DNA of 64,000 nt, taken from Rhyacophila brunnea (lineage: Eukaryota > Arthropoda > Insecta > Trichoptera > Rhyacophilidae). The stretch lies in contig JAGYXB010000700.1 in the NCBI GenBank assembly GCA_022495005.1, forward strand, positions 124,001 through 188,000. Reading direction: 5' to 3'. Positions 43,309 to 55,616 of the stretch are shown in pieces; position 1 is the first letter of the stretch, and each line of letters begins with the position of its first letter. The position numbers and the translations under genes are program-made. The notes beneath the pieces were generated by a model. It saw only the letters and a program-made list of their open reading frames with translations. It did no database searches and was not told the DNA's origin.

Positions 43309-43639
43309 CCATCTCACTTCCTGTCGTGTTGTGTAGGCATTTTTTATTCATTATTGTTTATGACGTCGTGTGTTCGTGAATGACCGCTAAACCTATTAAA
43401 ACGGTTTCCATGAATTCAGACGATTTTTTTAATTATTAAATTATATTATATCAACATCCACGAATTTTGTTTATGACAGAATAGCCGTTGGTTGGGTGAA
43501 TTATATGAAAATATTATTATATTCAACTACATACTACAGGGTAAAAACAAATGAATATAAAACTGAGCTATCAGTGGCGTGTTGTGGCTTTTCTTGTAGG
43601 GATGCTGTTATTATGTTTTAATTACGTATTATTATCTAC

Positions 43640-43790
43640 CAGTGGTGATGGGTAGAGGTAGGCTGCTAAGATCAAACATAAACATTGCACACTAAACTCT
43701 GTTAGTCAAGCTTATTTGAAAGAAGACGACAAATTGCAGATAGTGTAGGTTAGTATTTTTTTTAAATTTAATTAACAGCAGTTCAGCGGA
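43640..43790 (+). repeat. End of the long-TIR hAT-like element
   Basis: CCAGTGGTGATGGGTAGAGG, CATTGCACACTAAACTCTG and TGTAGGTTAG match the left arm at 15987-16140. Confidence 0.6.
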
Positions 43791-43860
43791 GCTGCACTCG
43801 AATCAATCACGGAAATGCGACGTCGGCTCACGATTTAAATGAGTGAAAGGGGGTTATGGG

Positions 43861-44205
43861 TAGGCTTACCATGCGTCCCGGTTTGACCGGGATTGTCCCG
43901 GTTTCACACATTGGTCCCGGCTGTTCCGCGTATGAATGAATGATTGTCAATAATAAATTGTCATAATTGACCGTAGTAGCGTATATTATGTGATGAGACA
44001 GCGGGGAGAAATGCGAAAAAAGTTCATTCCAGCTAGAAGTACGGACTGGTACAATAAATAAATAATTAATTTAAATTTCTGCTGCAGAAGGTCTGCATTC
44101 GTCTTTTGTACATAGGTACTAACATATTTTGGTCGTTAAATTTGTTTCTTTGCCATATATCCCGTTCCTGTCCCGGTTTAGAGTTTCATAATTATGGTAA
44201 GCCTA
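43861..44205. mobile_element. hAT MITE with 8-bp target duplication
   Basis: Ends TAGGCTTACCATGCGTCC and, in complement, TAGGCTTACCATAATTATG. Flanks GTTATGGG and GTTATGAG differ at one base. CCCGG motifs are clustered inside both ends (GTCCCGGTTTGACCGGGA). 345 bp, non-coding. Confidence 0.88.
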
Positions 44206-44532
44206 GTTATGAGTGATATTTTCCAAATGATGTTCCATTATGACCATTATGTAATTAATCATGTAAAGTCGAAAAATATGAATGCCATTTTTATGAATAT
44301 TGTCAGAATTACTGTCAGTGTTATTGACCGAGTAGGGTATGATCTAAAATTTAGAGCCTGTATATTGCGATAGACATGCTGAGGTCACGTGACGTAAAGT
44401 GCATACAAAAAATATCAATATTCTTCGGACTATCTAGTTTTATAAAATTTAAAACTTATATTGCATCTGTACATGTACCTAATAAAATTAATAGATTATT
44501 TTTATTTATTTACGTAGGTAAATATCTGGTAA

Positions 44533-44850
44533 ACCCACGGTGGCCGCGCGGCTTAAGCGTTGGACTATCACGCCGTGGGTCTCAGGTTCGACTCCTGGGT
44601 CTGGCAAATACACATATTGTTTTTTTAATGTGTGTGTGAGTCAGGGTATGGACCTAATAGGTTGAGCAAGTGGCTGACATCCATTTCTCGTAAAAAACAA
44701 AATATGTTAATACAAACCTCTACTCTGTGGAGGCCCATATGATCCTATTAGGATCGGACATGGTCAAAAAAAAATATCTGGGGCCTAATGCTAGCAGTGC
44801 CTATGTCAAATATACCAATTCTTCAGTACATTCGATTATTTATTTCTTAC
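44533..44850 (+). repeat. SINE1, full-length copy
   Basis: tRNA-like head with A box (TGGCCGCGCGGCTTAAGCG, like Ser/Leu tRNAs) and B box GGTTCGACTCC, then the SINE1 body. It ends in a short T-rich stretch after GTACATTCGATT. The frame 44376-44639 that runs through it is not a gene. Confidence 0.85.
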
Positions 44851-46445
44851 TAAAAATTATTATTATCAACTTTTACCAATACACATCATGAAAACCTGGT
44901 TTATGAAAGTATATACATATACATTAATATCTGTACTTACCTCAAAGACAGACGGATGCAAGTGCCAAATACCCAATTGTTCAGGAGAGCCAAAAAACAA
45001 TTTTTTCAAACAAAATACATAGAATGGTCAAGATTTTTTGTATTCTAATTCAATTAAAGTACTTCTGGAATATGTAAGAAAGGAATAAATATAATACAAT
45101 TTTATATTATAAAATACGTAGTGTGGATTTGCATCCTTCTGCCTCTAAAGATATTTTGTTACAGTGCCATATTTTTTAAGCCTTTAACTGATGGTGCTGC
45201 AAACTGTAGGTATACCTATATTTATAATACTTACATTCCAACATGTTCTAAATTAATTTATTTTTATAGAATGTAAATGATTTTTTTTAAGTACGTTAAT
45301 GTGCAAATAAAAATTATGTTTCTTAAAAAGGTAAGCTTTAAATAATCGCATTAGTATGGAGCCTTCGCCACTGAGTCATATAATAACTAATGCAAAATCC
45401 GGCCTTTTATAACTAAAATAATTTATTTTTCGGCGGAGGGGGGCTGGGTTTTGAAAAATTTGGGAAGCACTGATCTAAATGGTCTAAATTACATACTGTA
45501 GCTCTGCAAATTCAATACGTCGATGTAAAATATATTGCAAAACGTTTTCTTTGTGTGGTCTGTGGCGTACAAGGTTTTGTGAATTATGATCATTTTTTCT
45601 CCTTGTAATTTTGCGGTGTGGCATATTGTATTGTACTTTAATTATATGTAAACAAATGGTTTTGTTTTCCACGTAATAATCAATCATTCATAAAACATTT
45701 CTAGTGCTACTGAATAATATAATTTATAAAATTTAAAACTACATTAATTTGTACTGACTCGGCACTGCACACATACAGAAAAATGGTTTGATGGGGGATC
45801 CATTTTGATTATTTTTATTGATTTTTAAGGCGGTGTGAGGTGCAAGGGTTGATTAACAAAATCTATAATAGCAAGCGCCACTGACTTCCACATTTAACTC
45901 GCCTACTTCTTATAGCCTCTCGTCGCTTCAACCCAAGGCATGAACAAAAACGAACCATAAGTGCGAGTGAGTAAGCATTCGGCACGCTAATATCTCCGCA
46001 CTATACGTTAGAGGAAGATAGAATTTCTACGGCTGAATTAAATATTTTTTCAAGACGTCACCGGTAAAAATGGATTAGACTGATTACATTCATTTAAAAA
46101 CTGCGAGCGGTGTTGCTGAAATTTATTGTTTTTGTGTTAAATAATATTATATAGTTATATAGTTAGTGTTAATTTATTCGTAGTTATTTAAGTAGAACAT
46201 ATTATAGTTAACTATGTAGGTAGACAAGCAACACGATAGCATATATAACATTTCACAGTTAAGTTGATAATAATAAAATCGAGGTTCTACTGTGCTTTAT
46301 ACGCAAGAAACACGGCTTCACTTTGGCAAAAAATAGGCGCCCTATATATCATTACTCTGAGCTTCAACCGCATACTACAACGCTGTTCTAGGTACATTCT
46401 CCATACCCAGACACTCCGCACTATGAATGTAGCTATAAACACCTG
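44851..46445. other. no gene seen; two hAT ends
   Basis: AT-rich. In complement, CAGTGGCGAAGGCTCCATAC ends at 45373 (pair of 22307) and CAGTGCTTCCCAAATTTTTC at 45472, both hAT-like termini. The small frames at 45484 and 46264 have no recognisable motif. Confidence 0.45.
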
Positions 46446-46529
46446 CGCATCTATTCTATACACAAGACTGCTATCGGCAGCTATCGAGGGTAGTTTTTCA
46501 ATGTTTGTATCGAAGTATTTAATTTAATT

Positions 46530-47275
46530 TAATTCAATTTTAATTTATTTTACATATTGTGGACATTACAAATTATAAGTTTAAGACGTTCACAACATGA
46601 CATTTAGAAATAAAGAAATATTATTAAAACAGTATTATGTAATACTGCAATTATGCAATATTAAGTTATTCTACAGTATAAATGTGTAAATATAAAAAAT
46701 ATGAAGTATATAGGTACAAGGAAATACACCGGATGAGTTAAGCAGACCCTATTTTAAGAATTTATAAAATAACATCCACCTATACTCATTCTCACGTAGA
46801 TGGAATATATCAACATCCGAAGCAATTTGGTTGAATAGAGTTATTGCCCTCCCAATTGGCATCACCAATGGCAGGTTAGTTCTGCTCCTCGGGACAACAA
46901 ACAACTAATGCTTCCGATTTCTAAGATAGTTATCAGGGACACATAAGTCAATTTTACCAATAATGGCAGAGTTCTCATTCACACCACGTATTAGTCGAAA
47001 AAAATACGTGGGCAAATATTGATATCTTCTAGCACTTAAACTACAGTATGTTAGCATACCTAAGAGAAAGTCAGTTGGATAAAGCCACGGATAGTATCCA
47101 TATAACCTCAAATAAAGGAGTCTCAAAAATTTCTTTTGAACTCGCTCCACCATAAGGTCATATTTCAACTGATGCGGGGCCCAAACAATCGACCCACTCT
47201 CAAGCCGGCTTCTCACTAAGGAATTAAGGCCGTCTACATAGTTAAATCTCGCTCTAAAATTTAGCACACCCAAGA
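46530..47275 (-). pseudogene. Jockey-like non-LTR RT fragment and 3' UTR
   Basis: Minus-strand frame 46905-47273 reads FRARFNYVDGLNSLVRSRLE, SGSIVWAPHQLKYDLMVERV, QKKFLRLLYLR, later LGMLTYCSLSARRYQYLPTY and IDLCVPDNYLRNRKH. This is the post-RT region of Jockey-clade polymerases: LYFSLVRS-x-LE-Y-S-VW-P, IE-VQ-KF, L-SL-RR. A 370-bp 3' UTR follows, repeated at 29875 and 56510. The N-terminal part is absent. Confidence 0.85.
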
Positions 47276-47402
47276 CAGGTGCTGCTAAAACACAGCTCTT
47301 ATTGTAACAATAACTTATTGGTATTATTTTTACAATAAGTGCTAATACTTCGATACAAAACTACCCCCGATAGCGGTCTTGTGTATAGAATAGATGCGCT
47401 GA

Positions 47403-47814
47403 TCCAAATGTATAACTAAGGTTATTAGTATGGTTATTAGTGTGGTTAGTGTCCTTTTGTGTCGTTCGCGCTGTCCTATCTTTTAGACTTGCTGCATTAA
47501 ATATTAAAGAAAACATTGGATGCTCCAGATAGTTGCCCCAATTTACAAGTGTCACCACAGGCCTTGCGTGTCTTAGAATGGTGTTGTTTGAATATCCAAA
47601 TCATCCGGCTACGATACTTATTCAGAAGGTCCTCACGAATAAGGTGTAATATTCCGTTAACCTAAAAAAGATCCGTTTTCGGGAGGGGTCCGGACCCCCC
47701 CCCCTCTCAACCTTGCGCGCACAGCTGTGTACTGTGGCTCCAATTAATATTCATGTATACTTATTAAAAAAATACCAATTTTACTGTAAGTACGAATTGA
47801 GCATCGCGCTCTTA
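47403..47814. other. no gene seen
   Basis: Includes a C-rich run (47693-47705) and no credible frame. Confidence 0.4.
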
Positions 47815-48321
47815 GGGTCGTATGCATGAGATTCCCAATAACCTTATAGGCTATATACTGCACGTTTGTATGCATGAGTACAAACGTAATTAGCTGTTAA
47901 GTGACGTCACGAATGTGACATATCATGTGTCATGGTGTTCGTATTATGGCATCTTATAAAATTTCATTCCCCGATAAATAATTCAAAATTTTGAAATTGT
48001 AAATGTGTCTGAAAGTGTGCGAACGGTACCATATAAATTTAATAATTATTATGAACTTTAAATACTTGATCAGTTATTTTATCACATTTATTTTATAATT
48101 CTACTATACGAAAGGATACAGTATTACCAGTAAACATTTCCATATGGCAATACATACAGTTTTTGCCGGTAAAGCTAGACGTGAAAGTGACAGATTGAAC
48201 CAGCCATTTTGAATTTCGCGTGACGTCAGATTGCTTACGTCACAAACAGTGTTATACGTTATATGATGGAACATCGGTTAAATAGCTTATAAAGAATTGG
48301 GGAATCTCACACATACGGCCC
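47815..48321 (-). mobile_element. Harbinger-type MITE with TTA target duplication
   Basis: GGGTCGTATGCATGAGATTC at the left and GAATCTCACACATACGGCCC at the right, with TTA outside each end (47812-47814 and 48322-48324). GGG-starting ends plus TTA/TAA targets fit PIF/Harbinger. Non-coding, 507 bp. Confidence 0.85.
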
Positions 48322-48324
48322 TTA

Positions 48325-49105
48325 GTCCATAATATCACAATGGTAACAGTATAGTATAATACTTATAGGTATATTATTTAAATACTTGCTTTTTGCGGAC
48401 AGGGAGATTAGGGGGCAAAGTTTCCACCATTGTTGTTATCATTGATTAGAAGATCTTACCTGAAAATGAAAATAAAATTGTCATTAGTAAATGGTCATGT
48501 TATTATTTACCCATACCTAATAAAAAAAATCGGTGTGTGTACTTATGTACGCGGGTTAGAAGTTTGGCGTAACAAAACAAAAACAAAACTTGTGATAGTA
48601 TAGCTTCTTCGACTAGCTCTTAATTATCTTGTTAAATTACACACTCAAAAAAGGACTATTGCAACGCCGTTGGCTTATTTCTATACACTTTAACTTATAT
48701 TACTAAATTATATAATTATTTATCGTTGTTTTTATTTTTAAAGTAACAACTTCCACTATAACGTTTTATACTTCGTTAACGTAAGGAATTGCAAATGGCC
48801 GACAATAATAAATTCGCTGCCTAGGCAACGGAACAATTGTAAACTATAATATTATACTGTATAATAAATTCGCTGCCTAGGCAACGGAACAATTCTAAAC
48901 TAAAATATTATACTGTATAATCGTCACGATTGGAGTATTATACTGTGGCGTAATGGTAGTGCGTTCGGCTGATAACCGAACAATCTGTGGTTCGAATCCA
49001 ATCGAGTGTGTTTTTTCTGTGAAAAAATAAATTATGAGTTACATGTCACACGCCAAAAACACACTCTGATCTGATTTTACAAACGCGCCAAAGAAGTATA
49101 ACTTC
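48325..49105 (+). mobile_element. Element carrying a tRNA-Ile-like unit, plus copy
   Basis: Fullest copy: TCCATAATATCACAATGG, GATTAGGGGGCAAAGTTTCC, GTACTTATGTACGC, inner inverted GAAG...GGCG ends, a tandem duplication of ATTCGCTGCCTAGGCAACGG (48807 and 48869), the tRNA-like unit, and the right end CGCCAAAGAAGTATAACTTC. Homology with the 34150 copy stops exactly after that end. Confidence 0.75.
48939..49009 (+). tRNA. tRNA-Ile(GAT)-like unit, probably pseudo
   Basis: A box TGGCGTAATGGT (48946-48957), anticodon stem TTCGG/CCGAA with loop CTGATAA (GAT at 48971-48973), B box GGTTCGAATCC (48989-48999), T6 pol III terminator at 49011. The acceptor stem does not pair and the T stem has two mismatches. 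Transcription by pol III is plausible; translation use is not. Confidence 0.45.
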
Positions 49106-50884
49106 AAAAATCTATCGATTAAATTACATCAGCTGGACAAAACATTGTAAACATAACAAATTATAATTCAGGACGTTCACAACAAGATATTAAGTTATAC
49201 GATAAGTAGCGACACCTGATCTGATCGCAGTCCAATGATTCAATCACTACCAACTTAGTAGACACAGAGTATGAAGTTTTATAGGTATCATTGCACGAAT
49301 GAGATATCTAAAATTAAAATTGAATATGCACAAATACCAGTGGCTTTAAAACGTTTACATCTCACAGCGCCAATCATTTAGAAATATTTTTTTATTGCGC
49401 CCTAAAAATATCGAATTGGTGGGATGTGTGAGCTCCAGGGGAGGAATTACCTGTATTTTGAGTGTGCGAAGGAGTAGGGACTCGCCTTGACATGGAGCCT
49501 CCAAATTCGAAGAATATTAAGCAAAAACAGTCGTTTCAGATAATCCACGAAAAAATCTTAAATAATATGACATAGCTAGAAGAGTAACTATCTATATTGT
49601 CTCCAGACATTCCAAGTTATATTATAATATCAATGGCTAGCCGTGTCGAATTACAAAAGATTGTGCATATACTAACATTTGATACTAACTAACCATTTCT
49701 TTAGCTTAAGATATCATAATATATTTCAAAATAAAGACTATAATTAGTATAAAAAGCATAAATTAATTTATATAAAAAACATTTTTGCGTGTCATTATCC
49801 ATTTTTAGGATGCTGCGGAATCGATGTCAACACAATAGTGATATCTAGGCAAAGTGTCGCCCTTAAGTAATTAGATCTAAAATCGAATGAATGTACATCC
49901 TGTCAACAGTGTCAACTCCGTGGAATTTTGTCAAAAATTGTATTTCTTCCTTAAATTGCCATCCCTAAGCAACGTATTACCTCGTAACCACATGATACAT
50001 CATTGCAGATACTTGCGTTTCCTTCACGAATACAATATGTGAACTTATCGATTAATTCTAAAATATATTCCTGAAAGTAAAAACTAACAACTAAGGTAAT
50101 ATGGGTGCTGTATAAAAATAATTTTAAAACATAAGAGAAAGAACTTATAGTTGACCAACTATAATATTGCAACACTGGGAACCATGACCCCCACATCCTG
50201 AAGCGGGCCCCCAGGCCAGGATCATTGGCGGGTCCCCCTACCTATCGCTAAGGTTAAAGGCAGTCTGATGCTCTACGGTGGGGTTATCCAAATGGTTTTC
50301 TAGGTCGAATAAAATTCAGTGCAGATTTTTTAACACACAACAACCAAAAATTGCGTCACACAACCATATATTATTATTTTAAAATGGGAATAAACCTGAA
50401 GTAAAATATACTTTTTTACTACTTATTAGAGCAAATTTAAGATGTGTGTTTATCACATTTATCTGGTCGACCGCCACGTTGGGCCCCCCTCTGCCCGGGC
50501 CCCTATGCTAGAGCCCTGTCAGCCCCCCCCCCCTCCTTGTGGGGGCCATGCTGGGAACTATCACTGTGACCATGCATCAGTTACGATTGCCGGAATTATT
50601 AATTTATTACCTTGCGCCTAGTAGAACCACCGCGTCGCACAGTTTCAATGCCACTGATAATAGACAATTATTATTGTTCGCCATGTTTATTGTCATATAA
50701 GTACGGAAGATACCTACCCAATAAAATGAACGTAGGTTAAATTATTATTTACAATACGTCCCCCTCATAGACAATAAAACAATACTCAATATTCCTCTTC
50801 TCCTTTCCCTTATCGCTGATCGAGGTTTTTCACAATTGCCGACGATAGTCAACAGGTGACAGAACAGTGGAACGGATACGCCGC
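49106..50884. other. no gene seen
   Basis: AT-rich with a GC-rich insert at 50190-50260 and 50460-50560 (C runs). No credible frame. Confidence 0.45.
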
Positions 50885-50985
50885 GAAAAGTAACTTGCAT
50901 TTGGGTAGACATAAGTAAAGGATGGCGAAATTTAAATGTGGTCACGATCTTCAGCCATGAGTGCACGACCAAGAAGAGAGATCTT
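50885..50985 (+). repeat. Non-LTR element 3' end (as at 20199)
   Basis: GCGAAATTTAAATGTGGTCA and CCATGAGTGCACGACCAAGA match the complement of 20215-20285. Confidence 0.6.
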
Positions 50986-50992
50986 ACTTTAA

Positions 50993-51045
50993 GAGCATAC
51001 TTCAGTGAAATGGCAAATAATTTTCAACTATATGCGTGACGCTTG
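50993..51045 (+). mobile_element. TTAA MITE, left end only
   Basis: TTAA then GAGCATACTTCAGTGAAATG; breaks off after about 50 bp. Confidence 0.6.
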
Positions 51046-51152
51046 AAAGCTCTTAAAAGCTTATATAATCCCAAGATTTCATTGCTATCAAACAGATGTC
51101 ACTGCCTAATTAAAACAAGCGTAATTAGTCAATATTATTTTTCTACCATTAA

Positions 51153-52203
51153 GACGGTACTTCAGTGAAACGGCAAATAATTTTCAACTATGGGTGCGAC
51201 GAAATTTCGAACTGGCTGGCAATCGGAGAGCGAAAGTCGAGCTGTGAACACGTCAATTTATTTTGTGATGGCGACGGGGGAATTAATTCTTAAATCGTGT
51301 AAAGATGACTAAAAAACGTTACCCATGTACTTGAAAAAGAAAACATGTCAATGAATATATATATGTAGGGGTCAATACCCTACCATCTGCATGACTTAAT
51401 TTATAATTACAATGTATCTTGCAACATAACACGGTTGAAATAGCAAAACAAGCGATTTATGTGAATAAATCAATTTTTAACATAAAGCTAATTTAGCAAA
51501 ATAATTATATTAATCAATTATTTATAATTTACAAAACATCATGGTATGCACAAAATTGTTTATATGAAAATCAATCGTGCCTAATAATTAAAAAGTGCTT
51601 AATTGTCTAAAATTAAAATCAATTATTTATAATTTACAAACAAGCTATGCATTGCACAACAAAGCATGATTATCAAAATATTCAAGTAGCGATAACAGCA
51701 TTTTCTATTGTATCGAATCATTATAAAAACACCCAGTACATGAAAACAATATTGTCAGTCAGTTATCAAAGAGTTAACCGTAAGGTTATAGTTCCGCTCC
51801 GCCCGATCGACTTCGCAACTTCTTATAACGCATACACGTACTTCCACTCAGCTAAATTATAAATCTGTAAACTTACCTGTAATAATTAAATTGACATTTA
51901 TATGGAAGGAGATGATAAAACCAGGGTTCATTTCATTCACGCAACAAATTCTGAGTTATTCATTTTTGGAGTCAACCTACCCTCCTGTTCCCTATTTCAT
52001 CTCCTACCAAATATATATATATATATATATATATTATTAGATATTAGTAATAGAACAATCAATAAACATAACATCAAATGGACGCATGTTGACTTTTTAT
52101 GACAAATTATGTTTTGTTCGTCACGCGTCGTTTGCACAAACTGCACGACGCGTAGTCACGATCGTTTTAGACCGTGCCCCAGCTGAAGTACCTATAGTCT
52201 TCA
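51153..52203 (+). mobile_element. TTAA MITE interrupted by about 660 bp
   Basis: Left part from GACGGTACTTCAGTGAAACG to GTCAATGAATATAT; right part from ATTAGATATTAGTAATAGAAC to CCCCAGCTGAAGTACC. The intervening AT-rich DNA ends in an (AT)n tract (52008-52036). TTAA flanks at 51149-51152. Confidence 0.7.
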
Positions 52204-52530
52204 TTAAATTTATTAATATCGACAATTTTTCGATTTTTGCATTTTTTCGATACGCAAAGGTATTGACTTCGTTCTTTATAAAATAATAAATTTACTTGCA
52301 ATTTTATTTTCACAAAATCTAGAGTTTTTTCATGCCAAATAGCTTGTTTTCATACCCCGTCTGTCATTTTTTTGTCAACCACAGTTGGCAACATTGCATA
52401 TCGCCTCTTATTTTCTACAAACACGTATCTCAATTTTTGTCAGTTTTGAGTTGTTTGATGTAATGAATTCAGAATTTGAATACGCACATATTCCACTAAC
52501 ACGTATCTCAAAACATACTTCATAACCACA

Positions 52531-52843
52531 TAACAGATAATAAATAGAATACCGATAGGCAATATTCAATACGCCGCATCTTGATGCAGGGTTTTGAATG
52601 TGTGAGTGTCCTACGAAAATGAAGCACGCATTATGCACGTGCAATAGTGTGTGTAATACACCAACATTACATTAGCGTAAATGCATAAACCGAGAGCAGT
52701 TTTAAGTATTCGACGTAAAACGTATTCTTAACACGTGTGTAAGTTTAACCCGGATTCTTCCTTACTCGAGTCGGTTACCTGCTATCGCCTTACCCGTTGT
52801 GTATTTCAGTTCCCATTATTTCTGAGTTCTCTGTTCATAACAT
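52531..52843 (+). repeat. RK repeat, copy 3
   Basis: ACAGATAATAAATAGAATAC to CCCATTATTTCTGAGTTCTC; same order as 9478-9800. Confidence 0.75.
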
Positions 52844-53136
52844 AATAAATTTAAGCAATAACAAAAAACTCGTATCACAATAAAAGACTTTTATAAATAT
52901 TATAAACTAGTATCTTGAGTTACGTGTTTGTAAGTACACAGAATACTGAACTCCGACAGATGATTATACTGAAGTTCTTTCTCGTAAGTCAAGATACGTG
53001 GTTGCAGTGTATGCAGTGATATTCACAGTAAAGTTGCAACGGATTCTCGTATCTTCGACAATATGACTGTCGGTCGAAAGTATAGTGCGATAAATTGAAT
53101 AAACATAACATTTTTTTCATAAATGTGTAACTATTT

Positions 53137-53425
53137 AGGAAGCAGACAGGAGTACGCGATGTAATAGACGTTGCCAAACAGCTGAAATGCAGATGGGCGG
53201 GGCACATTGCTCGCCGAAAGGACGGCCGCTGGACAAATGCCGTCATCCAGTGGTACCCAAAGGGCATTAAACGGCCACAGGGCCACCCTAAAAGCCGCTG
53301 GATTGACGAACTGGTAAAGTTCGGCGGAAATACGTGACAGCGAACGACACAGGACCGAGAGAGTTGGAGAAAGCTTGGGGAGGCTTTCATCCAGCAGTAA
53401 ATTGACCTCGGCTGATGATGATGAT
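53137..53425 (+). pseudogene. RTE RT C-terminus
   Basis: Reads RKQTGVRDVIDVAKQLKCRW, AGHIARRKDGRWTNAVIQWY, PKGIKRPQGHPKSRWIDELV and RESWRKLGEAFIQQ. An in-frame TGA replaces a W codon after GGNT and TAA replaces W in the final QQW. GAT repeats end it at 53425. A fresher copy than 29966-30375 because no frameshift is needed. Confidence 0.88.
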
Positions 53426-53849
53426 ACTAAATGGATATTTTATAGAAGAAAATTTAGATATTTCTCAATTAAAAACTGAGACAATAAAGTTGTTATTTGC
53501 CTCTCCTGAAAAGTTGTGTTTTTTGAGATACGTGTTTGTAGAAAATTAACGACGATATCCCTGTAATGTTATATTTTAATTACAGCAATGTCTTTCCACT
53601 AAGAATTTACAGTTAACTACATTAAAGTGAACAATGGATTTGTTTGAAATAAAATATATTACGTTCATTGGTGTGGTAATATTTTGACGTAAGTGTGACG
53701 GGCATGTTGGGGAGGTGCACAAAGCTTACCTATTAGCCGCATCCCGTCCACAAAGCGATTCTTTGGAACACACACAATACGAAACAATGGATTACATTAC
53801 CTGGAAACAGCGAACAGTTAAACAGGTGTTTTTAAGTTCATTATTATAA

Positions 53850-54015
53850 ATTGAATATTTTGAAACACGTTGTCGAGACATTATTAATTATTATTGTTTT
53901 CCTAATAAACACTTTTATTATGAATAAACCAATATTACGATGATTCATTCGAAAGACAGATATGTATGGATTGTGTGAGATAAATTGAAAAAAAGTCGAT
54001 TTTTGAGATAAGTAT
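53850..54015 (+). repeat. Direct repeat, copy A
   Basis: AATATTTTGAAACACGTTGT ... GATTCATTCGAAAGACAGAT ... AAAAAAGTCGATTTTTGAGA; repeated at 54842-55005. Confidence 0.75.
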
Positions 54016-54084
54016 GCCAATCGATTGCTGATAGCCAGGGAATAATGGAAACTGAAATACTTAATAGGTATAAGTATAAGTCTA

Positions 54085-54460
54085 AGCTTCCTTAAAAGGA
54101 CAACGGAAGTGGATTGCCTCCCAGAAGAGAGTCGTATCCAGAAATGGAAAGAAAGACTCTGCAATCCTTGGATAGAGCCAACAGAGGAACTTCCCTTCGA
54201 TGTCTAGAAGGCACTGAACAGACTAAGAGTCGGTGTCACAAGGTGCAAGACAAACCTCAAGAAGTGGGGTGTCTTATCCGGCGAGGATGTCTCATGCGAG
54301 TGTGGGGAGGTGCAGGATGCGAAGCATATGTTGGTTTGCCCTCGAATTGGGATTGAGTGTGTTGAGGAGGACCTGTTGAAGGCCAATGACAGGGTGGTCT
54401 CCGCTGCAACGTTTTGGAAAGGAGCGGTGTGATCCCGGACACGATAAGTAAGTAAGTAAG
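54085..54460 (+). pseudogene. Non-LTR RT C-terminal tail with GTAA repeats
   Basis: Plus frame reads ESRIQKWKERLCNPWIEP, a TAG, then KALNRLRVGVTRCKTNLKKW, GVLSGEDVSCECGEVQDAKH, MLVCPRI, LLKANDRVV and AATFWKGAV, stop at 54430. CEC-x8-H-x3-C is the zinc-knuckle-like end of non-LTR polymerases. The 3' end is a (GTAA)n tract. The clade is uncertain (CR1/Jockey-related). Frames annotated on the other strand are shadows. Confidence 0.8.
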
Positions 54461-54841
54461 TATAAGTCATTATACGTGATTCCACAGGCACCGCAAGATA
54501 TTTTTTTAACATGGTAACAGTATTGTCAAGTGTCATTCTGTCATCTGGCATCTTGTATTTCTGCGGGCTGGCGTATAAAAGAAAAATAATATTCTGCCAG
54601 TATAATATGTAGATACACTGTTGAATGAATTTGAATGTATGCACTGTTTTATAGACATGCGAATTTATTTTGACAGCAGCTGTCAGTGGGAAATGGTAAT
54701 ACAGAAGGGGGCGTTTTCATAACAAAAGTAGTCTATGGTTAAGGATTCCTTAACTCTAAACTCAGGATTGTCTATAGTTAAGTCGTGCCTTTCGGCGACT
54801 TATCCTTAGGATCAAAATCTTAAGATTGTGCATTCCGCTCT

Positions 54842-55005
54842 GAATATTTTGAAAAATACATTGTCGAGAGATTATTAATTATTGTTTTCATAATAAACAC
54901 TTTTATTATGAATAAACCAATAAGGTAATTATAATGATTCATTCGAAAGACAGATATGTGTAGATTGTGTGAGATAGATTGAAAAAAGTCGATTTTGAGA
55001 TGAAT
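54842..55005 (+). repeat. Direct repeat, copy B
   Basis: About 85 percent similar by eye to 53850-54015 and in the same orientation. The RT remnant lies between them. Confidence 0.75.
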
Positions 55006-55030
55006 AAATTGTAATACCTACCCCTTTTTA

Positions 55031-55445
55031 TGATTTTACCGAGGCTTTGACTGCGACTCGCTGTCATATTGCCTCTTTCTAGAAGGGGATCCGCCGATCA
55101 GGTCCTCACTCCAATTCTGTTAAAGAACTTCAAAATTTTGGCAACCTCTTCCGCCTTACTCACCGCTAGGAAACCTTTCATTTCATCGACATTCTTAAAG
55201 ATATCAGCAATTCGCAGCTGTACTGTGTCGTTCATATTTAGGGAATTGCATAGCTATATACACAATGTCCTACAAAACATCACATTCATCACAGAGCTAC
55301 GAATCGCTTCTTCTCATGAGGACATCACATATTTTACGCATTGTGTGTCCTATTCTTAGACTCAGCATCATCTGAAGCTCATTTGACTTCAAAGAACACT
55401 ACAAACCAGGGCACCAACTGTGGGGATGGTAGAATTGACTTGGTG
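55031..55445 (-). pseudogene. I-like retrotransposon 3' end, most decayed copy
   Basis: In complement, the family's tail with many differences and frameshifts. GATTTTACCGAGGCTTTGAC marks the 3' end at low coordinates. The homology reaches the GATTTTCACCATAGGG block shared with 35700. Confidence 0.75.
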
Positions 55446-55616
55446 GACCCTATGGTGAAAATCTATTCACATGCTTTGGCACATTTTCTTTATGGCTAAT
55501 ACCCGAATTAATGTCATTGCTAATACCCCATTTAAAAGAAAAAACGCCAATGTTGCAATTATTAAAACTGCCACGTAACTTAAAAGCTACAGTGGGATAA
55601 CTGAAAACTGAGAAGA

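Noticed and set aside
52989..53390. 133-codon minus-strand frame
   Set aside because: Antisense shadow of the RTE tail 53137-53425.
54204..54644. 146-codon minus-strand frame
   Set aside because: Antisense shadow of the RT tail 54085-54460; the plus frame carries the recognisable CEC-H-C motif.
53850..55005. LTR retrotransposon with 165-bp LTRs
   Set aside because: The enclosed coding remnant is non-LTR, and I see no primer-binding site, polypurine tract or TG...CA ends.
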